Below are positions 17,417-27,128 of a DNA stretch of 64,000 bases, piece by piece. The notes beneath the pieces were generated by a model that saw only the letters and a program-made list of their open reading frames with translations, ran no database searches and was not told the DNA's origin. Within the stretch, counting starts at the first letter, position 1, and every line of letters begins with the position of its first letter. The translations under genes and the position numbers were made by a program. This DNA is from RUG708 sp050946535 (lineage in GTDB: Bacteria; Bacillota; Clostridia; Peptostreptococcales; Anaerovoracaceae). The stretch lies in assembly GCA_050946535.1 (NCBI GenBank), contig JBMNUZ010000002.1, positions 153,691 to 217,690 of the forward strand. Direction: 5' to 3'.

Positions 17417-20122
17417 ATGTCAAAGACGATTTCCAAAACCTACTATCCACAGGAATTCGAACAGCGGATTTACGATGAATGGGAGCAGAGCGGCTCGTTC
17501 AAGGCTGACAGCGACCACAGCAGAAAACCTTTTACGATAGTCATGCCGCCTCCGAATATCACCGGAAAGCTGCACATGGGCCACGCTCTCGACCAGACTC
17601 TTCAGGATGTGCTCATCAGATGGCGCAGAATGCAGGGCTACAACGCTCTGTGGATTCCGGGAAGCGATCATGCGAGCATTGCAACCGAAGTTAAGGTAGT
17701 AAACAAGATAAAGAAAGAAGAAGGCAAGACAAAGGAAGAACTCGGAAGAGAGGAATTCCTCAAACGTGTCTGGGACTGGAAAAAGGAATACGGCAGCACG
17801 ATAACTAAGCAGATCAGAAAACTCGGAGCTTCGTGCGACTGGAGCCGCGAGAGATTCACGATGGACGAAGGCTGCAGCAGAGCAGTGGTCAGACAGTTCG
17901 TAAATCTCTACAACAAGGGCCTCATTTACAGAGGAAACAGACTGATAAACTGGTGCCCTCACTGCGGGACTTCTCTTTCAGATGCCGAAGTAGAGCACAG
18001 AGATGTAAACGCAAAATATTACTACATCAGATATCCTGGCGCCGACGGAAGCGAAGGCATAGTCGTAGCGACGTCGCGTCCGGAAACTATGTTCGGCGAC
18101 TGCGCGGTTGCTGTAAGACCTGACGATCCGCGCTACAAGGACATGATCGGCAAAAAAGTCATCGTGCCTGTAGTCAACAGAGAGGTAGAGATCATCGGAG
18201 ATCCTTATCCTGATCCTGAAAAGGGAACAGGCGCGGTAAAGATCACTCCTGCACACGATCCTAACGACTTCGAAGTAGGAGAGAGGCACAATCTGCCGAA
18301 GTGGTCGTGCCTCAACAAAGATGCCACGATGAACAGCCTCGCTGGAAAATACGAAGGAATGGACCGTTACGAGTGCAGAAAAGCCCTTGTTAAGGATATA
18401 GACGAAGCTGGTTATCTGGTAAAGACAGAGGACAAGGTCATTCCTGTAGGCGAATGCTACAGGTGCCACTCGGCGGTCGAGCCTATGATCTCCGATCAGT
18501 GGTTCGTCAAGATGGAAGATCTTGCGAAGCCGGCGGTGGAAGCTGTCAGAAGCGGCGAGCTCAAGCTCGTTCCGGAGAGATTCAGCAAGATCTACATGCA
18601 CTGGCTCGACGACATCCACGATTGGTGCATTTCACGCCAGCTCTGGTGGGGCCACAGGATTCCTGCATATTACTGCGATGACTGCGGCGAGATCATCGTT
18701 TCTGAGACAGCACCCGAAAAATGCCCTAATTGCGGGAGCACACATCTCCATCAGGACGAGGACGTGCTCGATACGTGGTTCAGCTCGGCACTCTGGCCGT
18801 TTTCCACGCTCGGCTGGCCGGATGAAAACGAGGACCTGGATTATTTCTACCCGACGGATGTGCTCGTAACAGGATACGACATCATATTCTTCTGGGTAAT
18901 AAGGATGGTATTCTCCGGAATCGAGACGATGGGCGAGATTCCGTTCAGATACGTTTACGTTCACGGACTCGTGCGCGACGCACAGGGACGCAAGATGAGC
19001 AAGTCGCTCGGCAACGGCATCGATCCGCTCGACGTCATCAGCCAGTACGGCGCCGACGCGCTCAGATTCATGCTCATGAACGGCATCACACCGGGCAACG
19101 ACATGAGATTTATCGAAGATAAGCTCATTTCTGCCAGAAACTTCGCCAACAAACTCTGGAACGCGTCCAGATTCGTGCTCATGAACATTACAGACGAAGA
19201 CGGCGAACTGCTCCCTGAGGTATGCGGTGATACGGATTTAGCCGGTCTCGAACTCAAAGACGAGGACAAGTGGATCATCTCCACTGTTAATAACGCGCTG
19301 TCCGAGATCACAGGCAATATGGAGAAGTTCGAGCTCGCGCTGGCATCGCAGAAGATCTACGATCTTATCTGGAATAATTTCTGCGACTGGTACATCGAAT
19401 TCGTCAAGAGCAGGCTTTACGGAGACGACGATGAAGACAAGAAGACTGCAAGAATCGTGCTCACTGCGGAGCTCAAGGAGCTGCTGAAGCTCCTGCACCC
19501 GTTCATGCCTTTCATCACAGAGGAGATCTGGTCTGCTCTCCCGAGGACCGGCAATGAAGTGAACGAGAGAAATCCTGAAGGATTCCTGATCAGACAGAAA
19601 TGGCCTGAATACAGCGATGCGAGGTCATTCCCGAAGGAGGAGGCCGAGATTGAAACCGCTATGGAAGCGATCAGGGTCATCAGAAATATCAGGTCTGAGG
19701 CAGATACGGCGCCGTCCAAGAAGGTGGCTGCAGTAATACTTGCCGAAGGCGAGACGGAGGACAAGCTCCGCGCAGGCGAGAGGCACATCAGGACCCAGGC
19801 CGGCGTAAGGGAGATTTCGTTCATCGGCAGCAGAGACGAGCTGTCGGGCGATTTCATGTCAGGAGTCATCAGTGGAGCCGAGATATTCATCAACACGGAC
19901 GAACTCCTTGACTACAAGGCTGAGTACGAACGCCTGCTCAAGGAGCAGAAGAAGCTCGAAGGCGAGGTTGCGCGTGTCGAAAAGAAGCTCGCGAACCAGG
20001 GATTCATCAGCAAGGCTCCTGAAAAGGTTATCCAGGGAGAAAGAGACAAGCAGGTTAAATACACGGAAATGCTGGCCAAGGTGACCGACAGGCTGGCTGT
20101 TATAGAAAAGAAGATAAAATAA
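17417..20122 (+). CDS. valS: Valyl-tRNA synthetase
   Basis: Class I aminoacyl-tRNA synthetase charging tRNA-Val in the cytoplasm. The HIGH-type motif is in GKLHMGHALDQ near residue 52 and the KMSKS motif in GRKMSKSLGNGIDP near residue 525. The editing (CP1) domain is marked by TSRPETMFGDCAVAVRP. A Cys-rich zinc-like segment (CDDCGEIIVSE, KCPNCGSTH) lies before the Rossmann-fold second half, and a C-terminal coiled-coil arm covers about residues 830-900. The length of 901 aa is typical. The start follows AGGAG, and folC begins one base after the stop codon, so the genes are co-transcribed. Confidence 0.97.
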   Translation: MSKTISKTYYPQEFEQRIYDEWEQSGSFKADSDHSRKPFTIVMPPPNITGKLHMGHALDQTLQDVLIRWRRMQGYNALWIPGSDHASIATEVKVVNKIKKEEGKTKEELGREEFLKRVWDWKKEYGSTITKQIRKLGASCDWSRERFTMDEGCSRAVVRQFVNLYNKGLIYRGNRLINWCPHCGTSLSDAEVEHRDVNAKYYYIRYPGADGSEGIVVATSRPETMFGDCAVAVRPDDPRYKDMIGKKVIVPVVNREVEIIGDPYPDPEKGTGAVKITPAHDPNDFEVGERHNLPKWSCLNKDATMNSLAGKYEGMDRYECRKALVKDIDEAGYLVKTEDKVIPVGECYRCHSAVEPMISDQWFVKMEDLAKPAVEAVRSGELKLVPERFSKIYMHWLDDIHDWCISRQLWWGHRIPAYYCDDCGEIIVSETAPEKCPNCGSTHLHQDEDVLDTWFSSALWPFSTLGWPDENEDLDYFYPTDVLVTGYDIIFFWVIRMVFSGIETMGEIPFRYVYVHGLVRDAQGRKMSKSLGNGIDPLDVISQYGADALRFMLMNGITPGNDMRFIEDKLISARNFANKLWNASRFVLMNITDEDGELLPEVCGDTDLAGLELKDEDKWIISTVNNALSEITGNMEKFELALASQKIYDLIWNNFCDWYIEFVKSRLYGDDDEDKKTARIVLTAELKELLKLLHPFMPFITEEIWSALPRTGNEVNERNPEGFLIRQKWPEYSDARSFPKEEAEIETAMEAIRVIRNIRSEADTAPSKKVAAVILAEGETEDKLRAGERHIRTQAGVREISFIGSRDELSGDFMSGVISGAEIFINTDELLDYKAEYERLLKEQKKLEGEVARVEKKLANQGFISKAPEKVIQGERDKQVKYTEMLAKVTDRLAVIEKKIK

Positions 20123-20123
20123 A

Positions 20124-21440
20124 ATGAATTACGATCAGGCTTTAGAAACGATACATTCCTATCTTAAATTCGGTTCGAAGCTGGGACTTGAGAGAATGAA
20201 CGCACTTCTCGACAGACTCGGCCATCCCGAAAAGGATCTGAAAGTGATCCATGTTGCAGGAACGAACGGCAAAGGATCTGTGTGCCAATATATTTATACG
20301 ATTTTAAACGAGGCGGGATACCGCACCGGAGCCTTTTTCTCACCGTACATCGAGAAATTCACGGAGAGGATACAATGCGCGGGTGAGCAGATTTCCGAGG
20401 ATGACCTTGTTAAATACACGGAGATCGTCCATGAGAAAGCTCAGGAAATAACGGCCGGAGGCGGGGAGTCTCCGACCGAGTTCGAGATAGTCACGGCTAT
20501 AGGCTTTATGTACTTTGCTGCCCAGAAGACCGATTTTGCAGTCCTCGAGACGGGACTCGGCGGCGTCGGCGACTCGACAAATGTCGTGGAAAAGCCGCTG
20601 GTCACAATTATCACATCCGTAGATTACGATCATATGGAAGTTCTCGGAGACACTCTTCCGGAGATCGCGGCGAACAAGGCTGGAATCTTCAAGCAGGGTG
20701 TTCCTGCGGCTGCTCTCGTAAAGGATGACGATGCCAGAAAGGTAGTCATCGACAGAGCGGCAGAGCTCGGCGCGCCGTTTTACGATGTCACGGAAGCAGT
20801 CGTCACAGATGTTGTGAAAGATATTTCGGGGTATTCGTTCAGCGTCAGCTTCGACATGGACGGGGTACATCATTCATATGAAAATATCAAGCTCAGCATG
20901 GCCGGCATGCATCAGATCGACAATGCCCTGTGTGCTATTTACGGGATCGAAATCCTCCGGGGCGAGGGCGCAGATATCACGGACGAGGCGCTGAGAACAG
21001 GACTCGGGAAGGCGAAACAGCCGGCGAGATTTGAAATCATTCAGGAGAATCCTTATGTGATACTCGACGGGGCCCACAACTATGCGGGTGCGAGAGCTCT
21101 GGCCTATACGCTTCACGAAGTCCTCGACGGCAAGAACATCCTTCTCTGTATAGGAATCCTTGAGGATAAAGAGTATCAGAAGATGGCGAAGGTACTCAAC
21201 AAGCTTCACTGCGACATTATCTGCACTTCGGTTCCTGTAGAACGGGGAATGCCTGCGTTCAACCTCGCAGATGCGTTCGGCAGAGTCGGCGGATTCGTTC
21301 TTGGAATATACGACAATTATCTTGATGCTTTTAATGCATCTGTCAGAGCAGCGGGCGCCTACGACGCGATAGTCTGGGCGGGATCCCTCTATCTCATGGG
21401 TCCTGTAAGAACTCTGTTGGAGGAAGGAGAAGACCAGTAA
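20124..21440 (+). CDS. folC: Folylpolyglutamate / dihydrofolate synthase
   Basis: Adds glutamates to folates, and in many bacteria also makes dihydrofolate from dihydropteroate. The Mur-ligase-type P-loop VAGTNGKGSVC lies near residue 45, followed by the family block FFSPYIEKFTERI and the Mg-binding loop GLGGVGDSTNVV. DGAHNYAGA marks the C-terminal domain. The length of 438 aa is normal. It sits directly behind valS, a widely conserved pairing in Bacillota, and one base separates it from the next gene. Confidence 0.95.
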   Translation: MNYDQALETIHSYLKFGSKLGLERMNALLDRLGHPEKDLKVIHVAGTNGKGSVCQYIYTILNEAGYRTGAFFSPYIEKFTERIQCAGEQISEDDLVKYTEIVHEKAQEITAGGGESPTEFEIVTAIGFMYFAAQKTDFAVLETGLGGVGDSTNVVEKPLVTIITSVDYDHMEVLGDTLPEIAANKAGIFKQGVPAAALVKDDDARKVVIDRAAELGAPFYDVTEAVVTDVVKDISGYSFSVSFDMDGVHHSYENIKLSMAGMHQIDNALCAIYGIEILRGEGADITDEALRTGLGKAKQPARFEIIQENPYVILDGAHNYAGARALAYTLHEVLDGKNILLCIGILEDKEYQKMAKVLNKLHCDIICTSVPVERGMPAFNLADAFGRVGGFVLGIYDNYLDAFNASVRAAGAYDAIVWAGSLYLMGPVRTLLEEGEDQ

Positions 21441-21441
21441 C

Positions 21442-22548
21442 ATGGCAGCTGATATAGAAGTCAGGGAGAATCAGGAAGAGAGCAACGGCAAGGAACGCCG
21501 TAAGGTTCTCCTGTTTTACAATCCTGGTGCCGGCAACGGCATGTTCAAGATAAATCTCGACAAGATAATAGAGAGATTTCAGAAGGAAAATAAAATCGTG
21601 ATACCAGTCAGGGCAGATGGAAGCGTCGATATCGTCGAGCTTCTCTCTGATATAAACAAAGACGAGTTCACGAAGATCATCGCCGCCGGAGGCGACGGGA
21701 CGATAAACATCGTCGTAAACGCGATGATGAAAACGGGATGCATTCTTCCGATCGCGATATTCCCGGCTGGCACGGCTAATGATTATGCTTATTATTTCAG
21801 CATTCCGAATAACATCGACGGGATGCTCGACATAGCCACAGGAAATAAATACGTCGCAGCAGACATCGGAAGATGCAACAACCGTTATTTCGTAAACGTG
21901 GCGGCCATAGGCTCAGTTATAGATGTAAGCCAGAAGACGGATAAGTCGATGAAAAACGCTCTGGGAATCATGGCTTATTATCTGAAAGGCCTGTCGGAGC
22001 TGCGCACTCTTAAACCTGTACAGGTGAGGATTACCACAGACAAGAGGCAGTTCACCGAGAACATATTCTTCATGGTGGTTCTGAACGGCAATTCCGCCGG
22101 CGGATTCAGAAAGCTCGGCGTCCAGTCCTCGATCAACGACGGACTCTTCGATGTCATCATATTCAAGGAGACGCGCTTTTCGGAGCTGCCGCTGCTCGCG
22201 CTCGACGTGCTTCACGGCCGTCATCCTGACAACGACAACGTATTGTACTTTCAGACTTCATATATAAGGATAGAATCGAATGAGAAGATAAGCACCGATG
22301 TCGACGGAGAGCTCGGAGAACCGTTCCCGCTGGATATAGAAATAGTTCCGAAACGCCTGCTGGTAAATGTGAGCGCTACAGAGCAGTCGCTTCTGTCGGT
22401 GGCAGAGGATTTTCCTCCGGAAGATATGAAACCGGAGAATGCGGAAAATACCGCAGAAGAGGAAGAAGCCGCTTCAGAGCCTGAAAAAGATACAGAGAAA
22501 GAACAGGAAGAAACAGAAGTTTCCGGATCAGCATCCGGAATCGATTGA
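21442..22548 (+). CDS. Diacylglycerol/lipid kinase family protein (YegS/DgkB-like)
   Basis: Soluble lipid kinase of the DAGK catalytic family, probably recycling diacylglycerol to phosphatidic acid. The nucleotide-binding motif AAGGDGTINIVVNAMM lies near residue 80, after LFYNPGAGNG at the N terminus. PAGTANDYA and the C-terminal STDVDGELGEPFPLDIEI block are also typical. The last ~45 residues are a highly acidic, Glu-rich tail with no family counterpart that I recognise. It starts one base after folC and is probably in the valS operon. Confidence 0.9.
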   Translation: MAADIEVRENQEESNGKERRKVLLFYNPGAGNGMFKINLDKIIERFQKENKIVIPVRADGSVDIVELLSDINKDEFTKIIAAGGDGTINIVVNAMMKTGCILPIAIFPAGTANDYAYYFSIPNNIDGMLDIATGNKYVAADIGRCNNRYFVNVAAIGSVIDVSQKTDKSMKNALGIMAYYLKGLSELRTLKPVQVRITTDKRQFTENIFFMVVLNGNSAGGFRKLGVQSSINDGLFDVIIFKETRFSELPLLALDVLHGRHPDNDNVLYFQTSYIRIESNEKISTDVDGELGEPFPLDIEIVPKRLLVNVSATEQSLLSVAEDFPPEDMKPENAENTAEEEEAASEPEKDTEKEQEETEVSGSASGID

Positions 22549-22610
22549 GCGGCACAGCGGACGAGGAACAGACCGGGAGCCGGACGGCGGCATACCAGGG
22601 AGGACTGAAT

Positions 22611-23054
22611 ATGATCAGAATAATACCTACCGACGACCACGATTCACTTAACGGATTTTATGCCGGGAATGATCTTGAAATTTCAGAGGACGACCCGACA
22701 GATACGTCGGCCGTGAAGAGCTGGAAGCTCTACGACGGAGACGACTTCGCAGGAGCCACGACTCTGGCATACAGACAGGGAGATTTTATCATCGACGGAA
22801 TTGCAGTAGACAAGGACCACAGAGGCAGCATGCTCGGCACAGGACTTCTGAAGACAGCGCTGGCCGAGGCCCGCAGAAGGGGAGCGGAACGCGTGTTTCT
22901 GGTGGCAAGAGCGCCGGAGTTCTTCAGAGCCAATGGCTTCACGACCGTGCCGAGGGAGGAAGCACCGGAATTTTTCGAGTGCGCAGGCTGCGATCAATAT
23001 AATGTCTCATGTTTTCCGGAGGTAATGCGTTTTGATTTTCCAGAGGAAAAATAA
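22611..23054 (+). CDS. GNAT-family N-acetyltransferase
   Basis: Small 147-aa acetyltransferase. The acetyl-CoA site is suggested by IAVDKDHRGSMLGTGLLKTAL (motif A, R/Q-x-x-G-x-G/A type). A C-terminal block VFLVARAPEFFRANGFTTV resembles the domain seen in amino-acid or ribosomal protein acetylases. The ATG at 22611 has AGGGAGG about 9 bases upstream; an in-frame upstream extension would overlap the previous reading frame without a good ribosome site. Substrate unknown. It overlaps the start of the next gene by 23 bases. Confidence 0.85.
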   Translation: MIRIIPTDDHDSLNGFYAGNDLEISEDDPTDTSAVKSWKLYDGDDFAGATTLAYRQGDFIIDGIAVDKDHRGSMLGTGLLKTALAEARRRGAERVFLVARAPEFFRANGFTTVPREEAPEFFECAGCDQYNVSCFPEVMRFDFPEEK

Positions 23055-24651
23055 AGATTATTGTGATGGTTCCTTAGCCCGGAGGCCTTTCATTTCTGCT
23101 GCAGCGTGCATCCTCTCAGTGCTGATGGTTTTAATGCTGGTCTCTCCGGACACGTTTGCCGCAGAGGTTGCTTCGTCGTACAATTCTACGACAAGCATCA
23201 CAGCGGAGGAGAACAGCTCCGGCAGCGCCATCGAACTCGATCTTCCGACGGGAGATGATTTCAAGTATATCAGAACTTCGTTCATGAATTCCGACGGAGA
23301 ACTTGAAAGCGTGACGAATCAGGCTGTATCGCACGGAACGGCGGAAGTCAGCACGTCAGACCTCGAAGACGGCACATATTATCTGCAGATTTCGAAATCG
23401 TCCGACAACAGGTCATATACCGAGATAGTTTCAGGCAAATCGGGTTTCATCGTGAAAGTATCCGATGGAGCGGCAGAGATCAGGCAGTCGCCGGTTCTCT
23501 ACCAGTATCTGCAGTATTACAACAATAAGGACACCTCTGTCGAGGCTCTCTATTACTATCTGAAACCTTCGTCTGACGTTCAGAGCACGGACAGCGGGAT
23601 CGTCCAGAAGGCATCCGAGATCACCTCCGGTATTACCGGGGCTTATGCAAAGGCAGAAGCGATTTGTGACTGGGTTTCGTCGAACATCTATTACGATGTG
23701 GATTACGATCCGGACACGTCGTCCAGCAGTGAAAAGCCTGCTTCAGACGCACTCAGCACGTTGAAGACCGGATACGCCGTCTGCGAAGGCTACGCGAATC
23801 TTACGACCGCTCTGCTCAGAGCAGCGGGCATCCCTGCCAGAACATGCGTCGGATACGGCCTCATCGATTCAGACGAGGAATGGTCCGAGTACAAGGCAGC
23901 AGGATATGCAGGCATGAATCACGCCTGGACGGAGGCTTATCTTCGCGGGCGCTGGATTGAGATAGACACGACGTGGAATTCGAGAAATGTATTTTACAAG
24001 GGCAGCGGCATAAGCGGCAAAGCTGTTGATACATATTTCGACAATACGCCGCAGTTCTTCGCGTACGGACATCTTCAGCTGAAGGCCGACGATTTCAGCA
24101 CGAGTTATATCAAGATGCTGTTCGCAGATCTGAATGAAGACGACTGGTCGTACAAATACATCAGATTCGCGGTAAACAACGATATCATGCACGGCAACGG
24201 AGACGGAACTTTCCGCCCGGACGATGACACGACGCAGGCTATGTTCATAACCATGCTTTCGTTTGCTGCAGGCGAGAATATAAGTCCTGCGACGACCGGA
24301 AACTGGTACGACCCGTTCGACGAGTGGGCCGTGAGCGCCGGCATAACAGACGGAGTCGAAGGATACGATCCTGCCGGTCTCATATCGCGTGAGCAGATGG
24401 CAGTCATGCTTCATAATTTCATCGAATACGAAGGGTTCAATCCTACGTCAGATTCATCCGACACGTTCTCCGATATAGAAGATGCGGACGAGTGGGCAAG
24501 AGATGACATAACGGATCTGAAGAGATGGGGTTTCCTGGCAGGCCGCGGCGATGGCAAGTTCTACCCGCAGGATACGTTTACAAGAGCTGAAGCCGCTGTA
24601 ATAATAACGCTGGTGGACGACACGATCCTGAGAAATTACCTGAATACGTAA
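23032..24651 (+). CDS. Secreted transglutaminase-like protein with three SLH repeats
   Basis: Wall-anchored 539-aa protein starting at a TTG codon, with GGAGG 9 bases upstream. A hydrophobic signal segment covers residues 20-43. The transglutaminase-like core holds the Cys in YAVCEGYANLTTALLRAAGIP (near residue 248), the His in NHAWTEAYL and the Asp in WIEIDTTWN, so the catalytic triad appears intact. Three SLH repeats begin at FADLNEDDWSYKY, WYDPFDEWAVSAG and FSDIEDADEWARDD. It could crosslink or cleave peptides at the cell surface. Gene order places it at the end of the valS run, in front of a bidirectional terminator. Confidence 0.88.
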   Translation: MIFQRKNKDYCDGSLARRPFISAAACILSVLMVLMLVSPDTFAAEVASSYNSTTSITAEENSSGSAIELDLPTGDDFKYIRTSFMNSDGELESVTNQAVSHGTAEVSTSDLEDGTYYLQISKSSDNRSYTEIVSGKSGFIVKVSDGAAEIRQSPVLYQYLQYYNNKDTSVEALYYYLKPSSDVQSTDSGIVQKASEITSGITGAYAKAEAICDWVSSNIYYDVDYDPDTSSSSEKPASDALSTLKTGYAVCEGYANLTTALLRAAGIPARTCVGYGLIDSDEEWSEYKAAGYAGMNHAWTEAYLRGRWIEIDTTWNSRNVFYKGSGISGKAVDTYFDNTPQFFAYGHLQLKADDFSTSYIKMLFADLNEDDWSYKYIRFAVNNDIMHGNGDGTFRPDDDTTQAMFITMLSFAAGENISPATTGNWYDPFDEWAVSAGITDGVEGYDPAGLISREQMAVMLHNFIEYEGFNPTSDSSDTFSDIEDADEWARDDITDLKRWGFLAGRGDGKFYPQDTFTRAEAAVIITLVDDTILRNYLNT

Positions 24652-24680
24652 TGAAAGAGAAAAATAAAATATATAAAAGA

Positions 24681-24750
24681 AAAGCGCCGTGATGTGTACC
24701 CTCTTTACTGGACATCCAGCAGGGATGTTATACATCAACGGCGCATTTTT
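24681..24750. terminator. Bidirectional terminator with an IS-end sequence in its loop
   Basis: GCGCCGT pairs with ACGGCGC, and inside it GATGT pairs with ACATC; the right arm is followed by a run of T, the left arm is preceded by A-rich sequence. It separates convergent genes at 23032-24651 and 24750-25592. The loop holds an IS-like terminal sequence described separately. Confidence 0.65.
24690..24737 (+). repeat. Solo IS3-type end / mini-element remnant
   Basis: The 28 bases from 24690 match the left end of the IS3-like element at 63874 with one mismatch; both contain TACCCTCTTTACTGGACATC. The segment closes with ATACATCA at 24737, roughly complementary to its TGATGT start. No transposase is present, so it is a relic or a very small non-autonomous derivative. 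Confidence 0.55.
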
Positions 24751-25592
24751 TATAAATCGAAATCGAGTGAATGTTTCGAAAAATGGTTTTCCTTGTACTG
24801 GAGCAGGTATGCCATGCAGTCACCCTGAATCTCACTGGCCATCTCGAAGTACTCGGGATATTTTTTTTCTTTTATTATGCCCAGATCTCCGGCAGCGGTG
24901 AGTTTGTCGACCTGATCGTTTTTTATTATTCTCGGAATCGACTGGTAGATTTCGTTTTCGTACTCGCGTCTCATGAAATCGTCGAGCTGTTCCGGGTTCT
25001 TGAGCCTGTACACGGCGATGTTGAACCTGTCTTCGTATTCTGCGAGCACGCTGTAGCCTTCGTCGTACTTGCGCATATTGTACGAATCGAAATAGATCAT
25101 GGACGCGTTCATATAGCTTATGCGTCTGCTTTCATTCAAAGCTGCCACGACGAAGCGTTTCGGAAGCTGTTTTTCGCTTTTCATGTCGTAAACATTGAAT
25201 TCCGTAAGCTTCGGGCACTTTTCGAAAGCCTTTGCGTTGAATGACATGACTGTGCTCGGAATGGTGACGCTCCGAAGGTTTTTATTGTGTGAAAACGAGT
25301 TCGGAGCTAGATTCGTGAGACCTCTTGAAAGAATAACCGTCTCGAGGTTCGGGCACGCTCTGAACGCATTGCTGTCTATGGTTTTGACGCTGTCGGGAAG
25401 CGTTACCTTCACGAGATCGGGATTGCCCCTGAACGCGCCGAATGAGATCTTTCTCAGAGGGACTCCGTCCCAGAATTCAGGAATTGTTATTTCAGAAGCC
25501 CCATCCTCGGCTGCCGAGGTGAGAGTCGCCGAGGTTCCGTCGGACGCTACACCGTATCCGCTGTGATCGTCAGGGCCTTTTATAAACGACAC
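24750..25592 (-). CDS. BspA-type leucine-rich-repeat protein
   Basis: A 280-aa protein without a signal peptide. Residues 35-135 hold about four BspA-like LRR units with the pattern AFxxCxNLxxVxLPxxVxxI: SFGAFRGNPDLVKVTLPDSV, AFRACPNLETVILSRG, SFSHNKNLRSVTIPSTV and AFEKCPKLTEFNV. The C-terminal half is a charged helical region without a recognised domain. Such repeats usually bind proteins; lack of a secretion signal suggests a cytoplasmic role here. Function unknown. Confidence 0.78.
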   Translation of the reverse strand: MSFIKGPDDHSGYGVASDGTSATLTSAAEDGASEITIPEFWDGVPLRKISFGAFRGNPDLVKVTLPDSVKTIDSNAFRACPNLETVILSRGLTNLAPNSFSHNKNLRSVTIPSTVMSFNAKAFEKCPKLTEFNVYDMKSEKQLPKRFVVAALNESRRISYMNASMIYFDSYNMRKYDEGYSVLAEYEDRFNIAVYRLKNPEQLDDFMRREYENEIYQSIPRIIKNDQVDKLTAAGDLGIIKEKKYPEYFEMASEIQGDCMAYLLQYKENHFSKHSLDFDL

Positions 25593-25625
25593 GATTGATC
25601 CCTCCTCCTTTTAATGTCTTTTCTG

Positions 25626-27128
25626 TTATTTTGCCGTCCTCTCAAAAGGAATCGGTATGAGTTTTGAATTCATGAATTTCTGCCCGCTGTACAGGCTGTA
25701 ATAGCCGCTGAGCATGTAGCTTACAGCCGCAGCCGTTCCGAAGAACACGAAGTTGGATCCTCCGAAGAGCTCCACACTCATAAGTATACTCGAGATAGGG
25801 CAGTTTACCGATCCGCAGAACAGAGCGATGAGTCCTATTTCCGCGGCGAACATCGGGTCCAGTCCGAGAAGCGGCGCTAGCACGCAGCCCAGCGAAGCAC
25901 CGATGAAAAACGTCGGTATTATCTCGCCGCCTTTGTATCCGGCTCCGAGCGTGAGGGCCGTCAGGATCAGCTTGAGTATGAAGTCCTGCGGCCTCGCTTC
26001 TCCGGCAAGCGCGGCAGCGATTACTGGCATTCCGACGCCGTTGTATCTGCGGCTGCCGAACAGCAGCGTGAGCAGAATCACGATGACGCCTCCGGCGATG
26101 ACGCGGATGTACGGGTTTTTAAAAATCCTGGCATAGATGCGCATCGAGGAGTGCATGGCGAAACAGTAAACTATACTCATCAGAGCCATTATAACCGAGA
26201 TGATCATGACTTTGCCGAACATTAACGGATCCTGCGCCTGCGCCTTCGCGGCGGCAAATACCATAGGAGTCACACCGAAATATTTCGCCGTGATCATCGC
26301 TGTCATGGACGCGAGCACCGACGGCACAAGTCCGGCGTAGAACACAGTACCGACGCCTGCTACTTCGATCGAGAAAACAGCCGCGGTGAGCGGGGTTCCC
26401 AGCAAGGCGCAGAAGGAGGCACTCATGCCGCACAGCACCGCCATCTGATGTTCATATTTGGAGAAATTAAGTTTTCTCCCGATGAACGAACCGATGCTTC
26501 CTCCGATCTGAAGGGCTGCGCCTTCGCGCCCGGCGGATCCCTGACAGAAATGTGTCAGAAAAGTTGCGAAAAAGATGAGCGGAGCAACCCTCAGCGACGA
26601 TGTGTCCTCGCCCCGCGCGGTGCGGAGTATGGAGTTGGTGCCCTCATCCTTTGTTATTCCCAGAATCCTGTAGGAAAAAACTATAAGAAGTCCTGCCGCA
26701 GGCAGAAGGTATATAGTCCATGGCTCGCTTCCGGACCAGGAGGCCGCAAAGTCGAGGCATTTTCTGAAAGCGGCGCCGACTACGCCGCATACTACTCCCA
26801 TCATCAGCGCTATTACGATCCATTTAAGGAAGATGAAAAAATGATGCCACGCATGGCGCCCACGGACGAATGCCCTGAACGACATATGGCGCATTTCCTG
26901 CTGGAAGGGCGTTTCGCCGCCGGGTCCTTCGGCAGTAAACTCCTGTTCGATCCACTGCTGTATTCTTTCCTTTAAAGTACCGCCTGCGTTGTGCTCCCGT
27001 TCATTCTCCTGATTGTTCTGATCATCCTGATCATCCTGATTGTTCTGATTCTCCTGATCATCCTGATCGCTCTGATTTTCCTGATCGTCCTGTTCGTTAT
27101 GATTTTGTTGTCTGTTATTCGTATTCAT
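25626..27128 (-). CDS. ClC-family chloride channel/transporter
   Basis: ClC-type anion channel or H+/Cl- exchanger of about 500 aa with multiple membrane helices. The selectivity block GREGAALQIGGSIGS contains the gating Glu; a second block KGGEIIPTFFIGASLG matches the family's helix N region. The N-terminal ~45 residues are a low-complexity tract of Asn, Gln, Asp and Glu encoded by a degenerate repeat at about 27010-27110, possibly length-variable by slippage. The start at 27128 is chosen over an upstream in-frame ATG at 27182; neither has a strong ribosome-binding site, so the start is uncertain. Confidence 0.85.
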   Translation of the reverse strand: MNTNNRQQNHNEQDDQENQSDQDDQENQNNQDDQDDQNNQENEREHNAGGTLKERIQQWIEQEFTAEGPGGETPFQQEMRHMSFRAFVRGRHAWHHFFIFLKWIVIALMMGVVCGVVGAAFRKCLDFAASWSGSEPWTIYLLPAAGLLIVFSYRILGITKDEGTNSILRTARGEDTSSLRVAPLIFFATFLTHFCQGSAGREGAALQIGGSIGSFIGRKLNFSKYEHQMAVLCGMSASFCALLGTPLTAAVFSIEVAGVGTVFYAGLVPSVLASMTAMITAKYFGVTPMVFAAAKAQAQDPLMFGKVMIISVIMALMSIVYCFAMHSSMRIYARIFKNPYIRVIAGGVIVILLTLLFGSRRYNGVGMPVIAAALAGEARPQDFILKLILTALTLGAGYKGGEIIPTFFIGASLGCVLAPLLGLDPMFAAEIGLIALFCGSVNCPISSILMSVELFGGSNFVFFGTAAAVSYMLSGYYSLYSGQKFMNSKLIPIPFERTAK

